From Spirodela intermedia (Eukaryota > Streptophyta > Magnoliopsida > Alismatales > Araceae), in assembly GCA_902729315.2 (NCBI GenBank), contig LR746274.1:1488001-1552000 (forward strand): DNA of 64,000 nucleotides. The letters run 5' to 3'. The notes under the pieces were generated by a model that saw nothing but the letters and a program-made list of their open reading frames with translations, had not been told where the DNA came from and ran no database searches. The position numbers and the translations under genes were made by a program. Below are positions 1 through 14,037 of this stretch, in pieces (position 1 is the first letter of the stretch; each line of letters begins with the position of its first letter).

Positions 1-341
1 GATCTTTAAATGTTGCAAGGTCAGTCATTTGCCATTGAATGTGAACCAATCTCGCATATCCAACTCCCTAACATTGTGACTAGGCACAGACTATTTTCCA
101 ATCCATGTCATATGCTGCTTTGATGTTGAATTCAAATCAAGGAAAAACATATTTTCCATTAAGGGTCGTTTCTTCCAACTTTTCCGTGAAATGGAACTTT
201 TTCATTGAGGCAGCTTATGGTCAGCTTATGAGTACTGAATTCAAATCCAGTACTCATAATGATCAGCGCAGTTGTTTGTTATCCAGTGCACATTTTGCTA
301 TTTATTAATTTCTGTTCTTCTTCCATTGCCTGTCAACGTAG

Positions 342-3300
342 GGAATGCTTCTTATGTCCAGGCATTTGAGTGGCCTTATTCAATTGGTAAGTAAAAAAAA
401 TTCCTTATCAATGAGTAAGAAAATTCATCCTTTTAACTTTCGATTCCTCATATATATTTTTTCTGGTCTAGGACCTGAAAAATTGGACCGAGAGACAGAT
501 ATCAATGGAGCTGTTAAGACAACTAGAGGATAAGTCAAAGTCTTTCTTCATATCAACAATTGGTAAATTTCACGAAATTTTGAGGAAGTTTTATTTAATG
601 TTATGGTCCTATAAATGTGACTATTACAAAAGGTCACTCTGCAGGTCAAATGTCAAGCAAATGAAATTTATTTACTTTGTTTTTGCATTCCAATTAGTAA
701 AATTCGGTGAGTTCTACTAAATCCGAATATTATAAGTAGCTGCTAAAAGCAAATGATGGTGTACATGTTTTTCGATAAATGATCCGATTGAGCCACTTAA
801 TTGCTCTATTTTTTTTATTATGTTACAAGGACGACCAAAAGTAGTCTTATCTTTTCATTCTTTCCCTTCGTCTCCGTTCTCATTGATTTTGTGGATCTGG
901 ACGTGGGCTAATCTCGCATCTTTTAAAAATTGCCTGATTTGCGTAGATATGAATGTTAAGAAGATGTTATTGAGTCTGCAGCACATGGTTTTGCCTGATT
1001 ACTGATTGAAGAATGAAAAGAGGATGCTAGGTGATGAAGAACGCTAGCAAATGATGTGAGAGAGATGGACACGGGGAAAAATTGTAGAAATGAAGAGACG
1101 GAGAAAGCCCAGAACACCAAGAGAGACCACCGAAACTCTAGTTTGAGCGGTGGAGAGAATCGTTTCTTCAGAGAATTTTTTCTTGCTCGCATGTTGAACT
1201 AGGGTTAGATATGCATGTGTGTGTGTTTGTGTGTATGTGTGCTTGTTTGTGTGGATTTCAAAAATGGTTCTGAGACATTAGTGGACCTAAAAATGGCTCT
1301 GAGAGTTAAATAGGTTTAGTGGGCTTAGACATCAATGGGCCCAACTTAAATGGATCCGAGACTCTAAATGAGAAAATGGTATTAGATGGTTTTCAACACT
1401 AGGAAAAAGAGGAAACTTTTTCGCGACATCATTCTTCCTTTTTATAAATTCACTTACGTTTTATCATTCCACAAACACATGACTTTCAATGAGGTGATTT
1501 GTCCTTTTCTTTATTTTTAAGCTGTTTTTTTACTTTAAAACACTTCTCTTAGATGGATTGAACTTTGAAACTAACTCTACGATATCAAATAGTGCAAATG
1601 TTAACAAGAGGTTTCTCTCTTTCACTTGCTAGAAAATTCTTCCTAGGTTTTGTACTTACTATGCATAAATTTTCTTTTCAGCCTAGACTAGAGCTTTTTG
1701 GGCTTCCATCAGTTTTATCTTTTGTATGTCCTTCTGAAAGGGTAGTCTATATGCAGTTTTTTCTCCTTCAGAGAGAGGGAAGTCTGTTTGATCTAATGCT
1801 TTAATTTTTTTTATTGTTTTTATTGTTTTCTTCTACTATTAACATCAGTCTCAACGAGCTTCTTGGAAATTGTAATTGTACAAATATTTTATAAGTGCAT
1901 GCATGATAAGGTATTATCCATTTTTAATATATCTGGCTGTAAAACATTGTGTAGTATCTTTTGCAGTTGAACCAGAAGAATTTGAAGTGAACATGAAGAA
2001 ATTGACTTCCTATGTTCTTTCACAACAGCATATGATGGAATGCTCGCAGGTTAGCAATATGTGTCTTCACATAGCATCTTTTTTAGTGTTTTACAGGCAT
2101 TTTGCACAGTGAATATTTGTATGAATAGTGGAAAGGTGTTCTTATCATTATTCCATCAGCTGAGAGTCTTTAGGACAGAAAAGAAAATGATATGTAATGA
2201 TGTGTTTTGTCGATTACGTACAATGGATGCACAGTAGCAGGAACTTTGAAATTTCTTCAGTTAATGCACTAATGAGCGAGTAAGAAATGTCCCCCATTTA
2301 TTGTTCCCTCTACTGCAACATGAATACATTGAGCACGCCGCAGTAAAGATATCTCATCGGAAGTATATTATGGCCCTTAGAAATTACTGAAGTTCGTAAA
2401 ATTATGTTCCTTATGCTAACGTCTAATATATGAATAATAGACCCAGGAATGTCAATAGATTTGTTATCTTAATTGAACAGACTTCATAGCAATATTTGAC
2501 GAAAGTGTGAGAATGGACTTCGCACTAAGTTATTTTATAAACGAGGAGGTTCAAACTTCATAGATATTGATTTACCTACTAACTTTACCAAATTGGAAAC
2601 GTTTTGCTACCATTCAACCTCTTACAAAATTAATCTTACCTAAGCCAGTAATGTCATTAGGTAATGACAGAAATAGTGGACAAGATAGCGGCTCCGACCA
2701 TCGTTCACCTACCTGCTAGTGCCATCATGAGTAAACCCTTGTTCGTTGTATATCCTGTGGTGCAGGGGAAATTTCAATCCAAGTGTTGTATTGTTCTCTA
2801 CTACTACACATAGTGGAATGTTTAACTGAAAAGCAAGTGCCATAGTTTCCTATATGTTAGTCTCGCAATGATTTCTCTCCTCACTGTCATATAATTAAAT
2901 CATTTGCCTTTTTTCTCATAACATTAATATCATTTTTTACTTTTGACAGGATTTTCTTCACATACGCGGGAATCAAATTTGGAATGAAGTATTATCTGAC
3001 TTTTTGAAGGATTCTGCTCAACAGGTACTGTAAAGAAACTACATAATTGTATTTCCCTTTGCTGAAATTCGTCATTATTCACTGGCATGCTTTATCTTTC
3101 ATAGGAAGCTGATAGTTTTCTAAGAAGATCACAAGGTTCAATTTTCACGCAGAAATTGAATGACCTCTCTAGAGCACAGACATTACTTGGTATTTTTTTC
3201 ATACTTAATATTTTTTTCTCTTCATAAAAGGTATTCTCTTCCTTTCTTGGGAAATTCTTTCATGAAAAATAGTAATTGTAATTATATCGTAAGCAGGTGT

Positions 3301-6300
3301 ACATTAAACTTGAAGGATCTGCAGAAAATGCTAGAAATGTTATCAGCTTCTACAACAAAGGATTAAGTTGCATCTATTTGTAACTAAAAATGGTACAAAT
3401 ATATCCTAAAATTATATTAAAATGTTATTTTATTGTTAAATACTTTAATAGTGAAGAATCAAGCACTGGTGAATAACTCTCGATGACTGGAGTTGAATTT
3501 TCTTTTTATATTTGTGATTATTCTAAAAAGTTTCCACATATTCATGGTGTCAAAAACGTCAACACAGTTGAGAGACAACCTAAGAGCGTGAAATAATTCT
3601 CAAATAGCATGTTAAAACAATGGGCTATCTTACTCAAAAATAGTTTTAAAAGAGAGTAGACAGAAGATCTGTATAGTTTATCTCAATATTTACTCTCTTT
3701 CAGTGTGGAGTCATTCTAATGGAAAAATTCGGGCATCAATATGGCATTAAGGATAGTCAGAGTGAAGTTATCCATCGTACTTGATTTCAAGGTTTCTGAG
3801 TCAAACTCGCCGTCAAGCTGGCTTAAGCTTTCTTTTGAAGGTTTACGTTTGGTCATAACTTATTCTCTAGTTTAAATGAGCAAGACATGAAATCCATTTG
3901 AAATTTCATAAAATGACATAATACCATGCAGTGGAATCCATCAGCAATTAGTTTTAAATCATTTTTTTCAGAAAATTAGTGTTTATTGCACTGTACCAAA
4001 AAAACCCGCTTATTTAATAGCATACAAAAGGATGGCATTCACCTACCACCTTAATAATGGAGCCATGTAAGCAAGACGAAGTGGGATGCCAATTTGAAGT
4101 ACACTTTTCTTTCCCTGTCATTATCGCTTTTTATGTCTTCTTTCCAACTTCTCAGGACGGCTGCTACATCAAATACTACATTTGACAAATCCCTCCAGGT
4201 CCATGTTTATAGAGCCTATGAGTGGCTGGTAAATAGCTTCATATGAATAGTAGCATTATACTATTAGTGGACATTAAGCTTACTTTCCTCCATCTTTCTG
4301 TCATATCCTATTGCATGGTTCAGCCAAATTACTAAAGCTGTTTTTTTCTACACTGATGAACAATTTTTTTTTCCAGGTTTAATTTGGAAGGGCATCAGCT
4401 GTTTGGATTGCATTTTTTTAATTTACTTGAATTCTGGTATATTTCTGAAAAACTCTCATTTTCTGTTCCTCACAGACAAGTTTCTGTAACCAATACTAGA
4501 ATGCCAGTAATGCTGCTTTTGATCCTCATAAAATTTGATTTGTATTTTTTTTAATCTTTCTGTGGCCGCTAAGAAATGAGATGAGGGACCCCTATTTCGA
4601 GTCATAATAATTAGGGCATTGAGAGATTTATCTGACAAGAGAAAGACCTTTATTGAAAAACTTTCTCCAAGCATTTTAGTTGTCTTCACTTACCACCTGC
4701 TGATTTCCTTAAGGCTTATTTTTGCAGTTTAGGGACTGCCGGATTGACAAACTTGGATTCATTACTGTATTGTGCCATCAAGGTGAATTTGGAAAATATA
4801 TTAAATGGCGTAATAAATGTGGTAAGGTTCAGAACGTTCTGGTACTCTTTTATATCCCACATGTCTGTTTCTGTTCATGGCGAAGATATATTTTAAGTAT
4901 CCATTCAGAGGAAAATATTTACAGAGCTGTCAAATTAGGTGTGATGATGACAGAAGACAAATGGGGGTTTAATGGGAATGCTTCTTGTCACTGATATCCA
5001 ATTACTTGTTTGTTTACTTTTTTTATCAAAGCTCTTTGAGATCTATATTTTGGTTTTGAAGCAGAAGTTATCGTCCTGCTTTACCAGGCGAATAATATTG
5101 AATGAAGTAGTTCACTATGTAATATTCCTCATTAGATTTTTGGCATCTCAATGTAGTAAGTTTTCATGCGACCCAAAATGATCTTGAGCTGTTAGAAAAT
5201 ATTCTGTATTGTTTTAGATTTTGATTACTTGTAATTTGTTATTCATTTTATTTGTCTTGCAATTGGACGTGCTTCAGAGTATTTCGAGTATGAAGCGAAT
5301 GTATGGAAGCCAATCTGTGATCTTAATTTTAAATCGAAACCATATCTTAAACGATTGATCAGTCGTCATATTTTTATCCTGTAACTTTCAAATGTTGTTT
5401 AAGCCAAATTCAAATTGTTAGTACTGAAATTTTCTATGTTTTAGTGCAGTTAAATCAGAAAAACATGGAAGAACTATGCAAGTTGGATAAAGCACTGGGT
5501 CCTGCTGTATCATTGCCTTTATTGGGATGGTTGCCATACCAGCCGATGGTATGCATTTGTTGATTTCTTTGATTTGTAATTTTCATCCTTATTGGGGAAG
5601 TCTATCTTAAATTCTCGCAGAGTTTTTTTTTCTGTAATCGACTTGCTTTCTGATGTTCACATTTGGATTGAGATAATTCAGTTGATGTCGAAGGAATTGA
5701 TGAGAACAGATCCAGAGTTTAGTGGCTTGTTATGAGAACCAGTAACTAATGAGAAAGTTAAAACAATCTAGTTGAAAGATTTTTTAAACAAAATGCAACT
5801 ATATCAGATGCTTATGATCCTTCCACATCCATAGAAATTTTAAGTTCCAATATGTTTTCTAAACTTCTTAAGAAAATTCTATTAGATTTTGAAGACCCAA
5901 GAACTGGCCATAAATGGTTAATTCGAAAATATGGAGCATGTTGGAAGTAAAAAATGCGCCTCACCAGAATGGAACAAAGTTTTAAAATGATTTTTGCGTT
6001 TTGAATTTGTGGAACCCATGTTTAAACCATCGTTTTCTTATTCTTTTATACCCTAAAATCTATCGATAACCAATGCCAAAATTTTCGATTCCAATGTCTA
6101 ATTTTTATAGATTTTTCACTTGATATTTTCTATGAAATGGACGCTGATATATGGCTAGTAGTCGACACTTTAGAGCTGTAGATTCAACACATGTTTGGGA
6201 GTTAACACCCAACTTAGGGGTCAATCATTATATTTCACGACTTCCACACTCAAATGCAATCGTTACCCCTCAAGGATCAACACTTTCGGTTCAAAGGTTG

Positions 6301-9300
6301 ACATTTGTGATTTATGGCATCTATTTTACTCTCAGGTTCAATGCTTTGGTCTTGGAGGTTGACACCTTGAATTCGTGATTTGATCCTTGTACTTTTAAGC
6401 ATCTATTTTATCTCTTAGATGTCGACCCTTGGTGGTTCAATTTTTTTACGTATAAACCAGTTTATTTCTTATATATATGGTCCTGTAAATTTTGAAGATC
6501 AATACCTGTCCTACTGCCATAATGTTTTTGACAATCTTGGCAAGCATGACTCAGATATTTTTTCCTTAATCTCATGCAAAAGATCAACACAAATAAGTAT
6601 AAATATTATTTTTTTTAATCATCAAAATCAGATTAAGTTTGACTGATTCTTGACTCATATATTTATACCATGAAATTATTTAATTGTTATCAAAATGTGA
6701 AGCTTTCAATAAACTTCATGGCGAGGTAAGCTACACTTACCAAGTCTTTCTCAAGCAGAAAGTGAAAAACTGCCAATTCTAAATTTACACACTCCAATGT
6801 GTGTTCTTTTTTTTTAAAATTAACCCTTGTCACTTATCTCGCACCATGTATCTCCCTTTTTAGAACACGGGACAGAGGAGGAGAGGAAATAACAGATGGA
6901 TCCATAAAATGTGGGAAAGAATGGAGATTTACTATTCTCATTTTGAAAACTTATTTGTTTCCTTCTTTTGATCATTCTTATTTGGATAGAGTTGAATACT
7001 ATAATTCAGAACCAATTATATTCTATTGTTGCCTTTTTCTGTTCAGAGTTGCTTTATTGTGGGAAGTTCATATATAGAAGCCCTGCGATTTCACTAAAGG
7101 AAGGGCATTACAACTCATTCATGTTGTCCGGTTCTCTCCTAGTGCTCTCTCTTCTTGTCAGGAGTCACTTGGGAGGTGCACCTAGGAAAACACATCCTAT
7201 CCACCCCTCTGCAATTGTCATACACCGAAGAAGCAAAAGACTAAAGTTTATCCTTGAAAGTTTTGAAGTTTATAAGGACTCTCAAATCACACTTCTTGTG
7301 GAAGGAATAAGAAGGTTGACGACAGTTTTGGCAGTGCTGGTGAATAAGGTCTTGGAAACATTTATTCATTCAAATTCTTAGAATGGTTAATTGTGAGGAT
7401 TGAACGCAGAATCCCTAACTTCGATATTAATGCTTCCACCACCTTAATTCGCAAGTAAAAAAAAATATGTACATCTCATATATTCTAAATTGTGTATTTT
7501 GCAAGGGAAGTTGGGAGCTGTGGAACAAAAAAGTAAGAACTAAAGTTAAGTTTCTTTTCTAATGATCAATTAAATTTCTTCTTTATAGTTGAAGAGTTTC
7601 AGTACATCGTGTCAGCCGTGGGCCGAGTCTCTGGCGACAGTTGGTCAGCTGCAATTACTTCGCCACATGATTTCCTTGAAGTTGAATTCATCTTGTAAGG
7701 TAAATTAATTTTTCCATGATAATATCATCTTTCGGAATGATTTATGTCCTATTTGCTATTTGTCTTCCCCAGAGCTCCAATGATGAATGGGTGTTGCCTT
7801 TTTTGAGAATGATTTCAGTTGTTCTCCTTTTCTCTCTCCATAATTAAAAAAATTGTCACGGTTCCTTCTGTGTATTGTGATTTTCTTTCTTCTTTTCACA
7901 GCATAGAAATGTTGAAACTAGTTCCCATTCCAATTGGATTCTATACGCTAACATTTATTCGCTGTTGTGGTCAGCTTCACTTTCGTGCTACACAGAAAAT
8001 AAGCATTCACTAACATTACTGAATAACATGGTAGTTGAAAGAGAGAAGGTAACCTATCATATATAAAAAATAGAAATCCAGTCAGTTAAGAAGCTTGAAC
8101 ACTGTGGAAGAAAAATTTAACCGATTTCAATCATGCCTGATCTGATTTCAAGGAAGAGTATCCTATTCCTTGAAACTGAGGAAGAGCAAAGAAAGAGCCA
8201 ATAATCAGACGGCCTCCTTTCTTACATGAGTCAGTCTCTGACAAATCATGTCTTTAATTTCTAACAGAAGAAAAACAGTGGAGTCACTGTTCTCAGATCT
8301 GTGACCAATCACTCATGGCCATATCTGCTGTTCCAACCCACCTGCCTCCTTTCCCCTCTCTGAAGATTGGGTTTTGGACCTGATTATCTTGAGGAAAATG
8401 GTGGGGGTCACACAGGACCGCTCTTCTTGCAATTCAAGAGGCAGGTAAATGATTTACGTACATCAGCTTTTTCAAACTCCCACCTCAGGAAAATGGTGGC
8501 GTTTCAAGTTCCTTGGAGACACTATAGTCGGCCAACATTACATATAACACAGCCATCAGCTAATCCAGTAATTTGGTTGGCTTTAGGTGATCTACTGAGT
8601 CAACTGACATAAGATAAAAAACCGTTAACACAAGGATGTTTTTACAATTTGTGTAGGTATGTTCGTAATTTTACATGCGATGGTTTTTAGGTTTTGTTAG
8701 ACAGCCTGCCGTATTCACGGGCCCTCACACTTTCAAATGCTAAGTTTTTACCAATTCATTAGGGAGAATATGGACACCCGTGCGGTGGCTGTCGTGAGCA
8801 AGCATGTCCATAGTACGTGACTCGATATGACTTTTTTTTCCTCTTATTTTCGTTTTACTCTGGTGGCTAATGGCATTTTCCTTGCCCCTTCTCTTCCTTG
8901 GTTTCTCCTACACTTATCTTCTCTCTCAAATTTGAGCATAATCATTGTAAAGGATAGCGGCGGTAGGCATCCAAACTGAGCTTTTGTAACAATCAAAAAG
9001 AGAGACGATAACAGCTGAGAGTTGTCCATTGTTGTCCTTCTTCCTATGCTTCTGACAGGGAGAGGGCGTGCAGATGATATAACAAACTGAAGTGAGGTGT
9101 ATTTCTCTTCTCATTCCCCACTTCTTCCTCTCACACTATAGAATTGGTGTGTTAAACGGGTGGGGGCTCTGGCAAGTCACCCTAAAAAATTCACATGTCG
9201 TAACACTGGCACTCTCTTGAGGAAATCAAGTTTTATGTCTAGTGTTATTTTAGTAGTTTCCTCTAAAAAAGTTCAATGATTGCATTTTCTGGATAAATCG

Positions 9301-12177
9301 TGTGAAGAATTGAGGTTTCCTGTGGTAGTATTATGTTTTTTTTTCTTGAATAACGTACTGCCTCTTTAAGAAGAAAATAAATCAGGCTCATTGTATAAGC
9401 TTCTGCATAAATCTAAATATCAAACCAATCCTGAAGTTCTATTTCAGAAATATCTTATAGTTTCGTATTGCATGGAATCTGGAAAGGATAATACGGGAAC
9501 TCTTTTTCCAGGTGATGAATAATGAAGGAACGATTTTTGGCCGTCAGTCTCCCTTTAGCAACATCTACATGTGCAAAGATTCTCCTCCTTTCTTATGCAG
9601 ATGTATGTCCATTATAACAATATCACAGGTAACTTAGCTACTCTTGAGTATTTATTAGCTTTAAACGAAATCTACGAACAGAAATCCTATGTTTCTGTGG
9701 TTGTTACAATTTGGTTATGAAATTCCTTCTTCCGCATACGTTCTTCATTATGTAACAACTCTTTGGTAAGTCAGTTAACTGGAAGAAAGAATCTAATTCA
9801 CTGCTACCTTTCTCCTTGGTGATAGAATCTACTAAATAATTGTGTAACAACCACTCTTGAGATATATTACATAGAAATAGAATATAATCAACGGGATGTT
9901 TTGTCCTTTATTAATGAGGTTATGTAATCAGGCTATTCAAATACCCAAAACTTCTAAGCTTCAGAAATTTTACAATTTATATTTGGTAAAATTTTGAAGG
10001 CATCTATACTAGTTTTTAATGATGATGGTAAACCCAGTATATCTGAGTAATTTTTAGAACACGTGCATGGTTTTCGGCTGTGGGCAAGTTAATATTTCTA
10101 GACTAAAGCCTAAAAAATGTGAGACTTCACATCCATAGAGCTGAACATTGACCATACACGTTCGAATTGATTGTCTGTCTTCCATGTCTTTTCCAGAAGA
10201 AGAGTGAAAGAGCTTGGGATGGAGAAAATAAAGATGTGAAATTGGCTATCTTGAGGAGATTGGCAATAAGTTTCATGTTGATATATGAAATTAGTTTTCT
10301 TTCTCTTGTGCATTTATCATCTATTAGTATAACCAACTGTCTTAATTGAGATTTCTGCAAACCCTGCATGCAGGATTTAATATCTGGAGTCCGATGATGT
10401 CCATCATGTCAAATGTGATTATTATTTTCCAATTGTTTAACATACAAAAATGATCGATTTGTTGCAATGTGTTCATGTTTGCAGCTGTCTCAGTATGTAT
10501 TTGATCCTCATTTGGGCACCTTAATATGCCAAATGAAGAAAGCAACCGATTTCTCACCCATGGTAAGTGCTTACCAAATCTGTTGTTTTTTGAGTTTATA
10601 ATATGGTTGACAAAAATTATTCACAATGCCTCTGTTCATTAAGTTTTTTGTTAGAAATTTAATAAATAAAAGATTTATAAGAGAATAAAAGATTTTGAAA
10701 ACAATGTTGAAAATGCGAAGCGACTTTAGTTTCAAAATATTAGCAGATCCAAATATGTGAACCAGAATCGGAAAAGAGTGTACACTTTTTCAATGCCATT
10801 ACTAATATAAAATAGAGACTGTGGCCCCTGCAAGTAATGCATAAAAAAGTTTTATCTGCCTGGGAAATCCGCCATTGCCACTCTTCCCTGTTATAGCTCC
10901 TGATGACATTTCCGATAAATATTCGTCGGGAATTCAGATATTCTGGTTTTCTTTTGATGCAACGAATTGTTCTTTTGGCTGGCCTTCAGCTATCAGGTAG
11001 AAAGTTTTTCATTCCGATTTGACTTTGGCAATCAATTTAACAGGATCTGATGCACTGAATTTATAGTTTCAACTGCCACTTCTAAATAAAAAAAATTCCA
11101 GATTCGATGGTTTTTCCCAAAAGAAATCATCGTCAACTGAGAAAACAAAAATTCTTTTTTTGAAAGTCGATATCTCTTTGATTCAATTATACGATTGAGA
11201 TGCTGCAGTAAATGAGCCTTCAACCCTGGTCGAAATTAGTATAGTCTACGAGAACCTAGTTTGCTAAGGCATCAGAAGAACTACGAAAATCTTATCCACT
11301 GCTAGGTTACTAAACGCTGTGGTCCAGTGGGATAACCCAAACCAAAATATTACTGCAAAAAGATGGAACTTTTTGAGAAACTAAAACCAAAGCTTTGAAA
11401 ATGGTTGTCCATCGTGTCAAGTCTTCCCTTTCTTCTTATCTCTGCTTAGCTTATTATCTTACTTCTTTTTTTTTTTCGATTCCATCCCTTCTTACTGGTT
11501 TTTTTATTCTCTTATATCTAATCGTGACTGCTGAAAGGATTCAACAAAATTAGTTCTGGCATTTTCTGAAATAGTTCCTCTAGATTTTCATATGCATTGA
11601 AGAATACTGTCGATTGAGCTCATTGAAAAAGATCATCCTACAGTCAAAGATGTTTGATGAAAATAATCATTCTCATCAAACATCTTTCTGCCTGTGATTT
11701 TTAACACTTTCAAGAAATTAAAATCATTTTCCTCCCTTCAGATCATAGGGCTCGGGACATTCATTAATCAGTTTCACAGCACACATATGGGGGAGTACCT
11801 TCAGGTAGCGTTCTTTCATATAAGTTGATGGCATATATCCCCTTTCTGCAAGTTTCTGGTTTGAAGGAAATTAAAATTGTTGTTTCACGCCCTTTTTACA
11901 TGGGCCATGCAGTACATGGGCCAATATGTACGAACAATAGCAGGAACTGCTGGGATTTCATCTGAGCCTGCCATCGATCCAGAATCTGAGGTTGGTAAAC
12001 AGTAAGCAGTGGGCATCTTCATCCTTGCACTCTCTATCATTGACTTTTCATCTCTATCTTTTCCAGGTGACTAAATCAACATTCTGGCTGATGAACTTCT
12101 GTAAGCACATGGAAATCCCGAAGGATATGTTGGATACCTGCCTGCCACCTTCTCTCTTTCCAGTACTCCAGACTTGA
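342..12177 (+). CDS. WASHC5: WASH complex subunit strumpellin (WASHC5) homologue, 3' part, multi-exon
   Basis: Strumpellin is a large helical scaffold of the WASH complex, which activates Arp2/3 actin assembly on endosomes. Exons that join in phase: 342-386, 472-562, 1967-2049, 2950-3024, 3105-3189, 4156-4228, 4377-4436, 4728-4821, 5450-5548, 7589-7699, 9512-9628, 10485-10562, 11742-11804, 11913-11990, 12067-12177 (stop TGA). A further open segment at 7902-8048 has good splice sites and correct phase but weak family similarity. The order of conserved blocks follows animal strumpellin: DFLHIRGNQIWNEVL, then GRLLHQILHLTNP, then GTAGLTNLDSLL, then LATVGQLQLLRHMI, then IIGLGTFINQFHS, then the C-terminal EIPKDMLDTCLPPSLFP. 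No in-frame stops or frameshifts occur in the assigned exons, so the gene looks intact. The N-terminal half lies before the window. An exon is probably still missing between 8049 and 9511. Introns are long and AT-rich. Confidence 0.85.
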
Positions 12178-14037
12178 ATGCAGCACAGTTCCTCTCAGAG
12201 CAGCTGGGTTACCCATCTTGTCTACCATCCGTCCACCTGTCATCCTCATGTCTCTGCCCGGTCTGTCAGTAGGGAAGGCCAATTCATAGGGTTTTTCAAT
12301 CACAGTGATCTCGAAGTCGGCTACTTAGGATTGTAGCTCATCAACAGTAGGATTGCAAAGGAATGCCCAATCATTGAACCCCGGATGACTGACTAGTGAT
12401 CTCTTCGTTGTATAGTTAAAATAGGGGAGATTTAACAGTAGTGAGCCTGAAAATGATGCCTATTCTGTGAGGAATCTAGCTAGAAAACCCACCCAACCAT
12501 CTACACAAACTAGTGGGTGTAGAACTGTTGTTCATTGTGAAATCAAGTTAACTAGACGGAGTAATCTCAATTCCACCTTCCTCTTGTGGCATGAAGATGG
12601 CTTTTTCATTTCTTTCTACCCAGACTCAAGTCTCTCCTTACTCTGGGTTACAAGTTTCAACTGCATCGTCCTGCCGCCATCGGGTCTCCTCAAACCTCGC
12701 AGAGATAATCCGGGGGTTTGCCATTGCCAAGGCCAGAAGGCTAGTCCTGACCAGGTGAGATTAAAGGGCATTATACTCTTCTACTAGGTGCTAAAGTGAT
12801 GAAATAATCGCATATCATCTGTTGATTGATCCATTTTAGCTTGGTAAACAAGGAATGGCGAGATAAAACTAATTTTGAGTGATATTGTCTCTCGGTCTTC
12901 TCATCTCAATTCTTAAGGCGGTTTGATTACTAGGAAAGACGTGGAGAATAATATTTATATTATTGAATATCTCGTAGATATTATATATTAACTAAATTTA
13001 CGTTAGATGTCGATGGGGTGGTAACATAACATAACCTCTTTCCTAATATTTTTCAATATTCTAAAGACGGTCGGGTCTTTTGCCCAGGAAAATACTACCT
13101 ACATGACTCCAAGTTGCCACATATTTTCTGTATTTTTTTTATTAATTATAAGCGCCTTATAAATGTGAAATCGGAAGCCACTTTTATTTTTAAGAAATAT
13201 TTATAAAGTGATTCGGATCTTGCCAACTTAGTCAGCTCTTCTGGGGAGACAAAAAGGGGAAGGGACTTTCAACATCAACCCTTGGCAGGGTTTTGAATTA
13301 AGGAAAGATCCCTGCCCTTCCCTGGATTTTGGAATCAGACATTACGAACCCTATCAATAGAAGCTAAACCGCCTCAGAAGTCGCATTAATCCATCTCAAG
13401 GCATTCCCACAAGGCCACAAAGCTCAGAGGCCGGCTGGATCAAACGCTTGAGGAGATGAGACACATCTAAGTTTCCTCCCCAAAACCCTAACAGTTCTGA
13501 GATCAACCCTGTTTGCCAGCAGAGCCAATTCAACTAATCCTCCAATGGCTGTTTGACAGGACAGCCGCCACAAAATTCTAGATATACCCAGTTCCCGAGT
13601 AGATGAACCCTAAACCCTAGCAACGAGTCCTTAGTGTGTGTTTGTTGGTCTTATGAAGGAGCCTAGCCTAAGATTTCTCCCAAAAACCCTAGCAATACTG
13701 GATGAACCTTGTTTTGTCAGAAGAAGCAACTCAAATGGGTCCTTCAACGGCTTGAGCCTTAGTTTGTTTGGTGCTTCACCTTACCAAAAAGCCAAAAGTC
13801 AATCCAGACAGTAAACCTGATCCATGAGTGGCTCCAATCTACATAATCTTGGGGACTTCAATGCCTGGAAAGCTTGAATGATGAAACCGTGGCCAGTAAA
13901 CATCTATCTCCATACACAGTTCCTCTTCTATGGCACTCAACTTATTACAAGCAGACACAAATGGCTGATATGATCTGTTTCTGATTCAAGGCACCAAAAG
14001 AGAGAGCGAGAGAGAGAGAGAGTACGGGGGGGTTAGA
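12178..14037. other. Convergent 3' intergenic region between strumpellin and transaldolase
   Basis: Both flanking genes end here, so 3' UTRs are expected at each side. I see no gene. The stretch 12200-12800 has some open frames without family character. A degenerate duplication of about 200-bp period lies near 13470 and 13670. A short GA tract sits at about 14000-14022, just downstream of the transaldolase stop. Confidence 0.6.
13463..13760. repeat. Degenerate 200-bp direct duplication
   Basis: The block starting near 13471 (cctcccc, aaaccctaa, then gatcaaccctgtttg, cagcagagc, caactaatcctccaatggctg) recurs near 13671 with the same order of words (tctccc, aaaccctag, gatgaaccttgttttg, cagaagaagc, caactcaaatgggtccttcaacggc). 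The offset is about 200 bp. Identity is moderate by eye. It may be a remnant of an old satellite or element and has no coding content. Confidence 0.5.

Noticed and set aside
8367-8612. Open frame considered as a missing strumpellin exon
   Set aside because: The encoded sequence does not resemble the expected strumpellin block and its acceptor would be poor.
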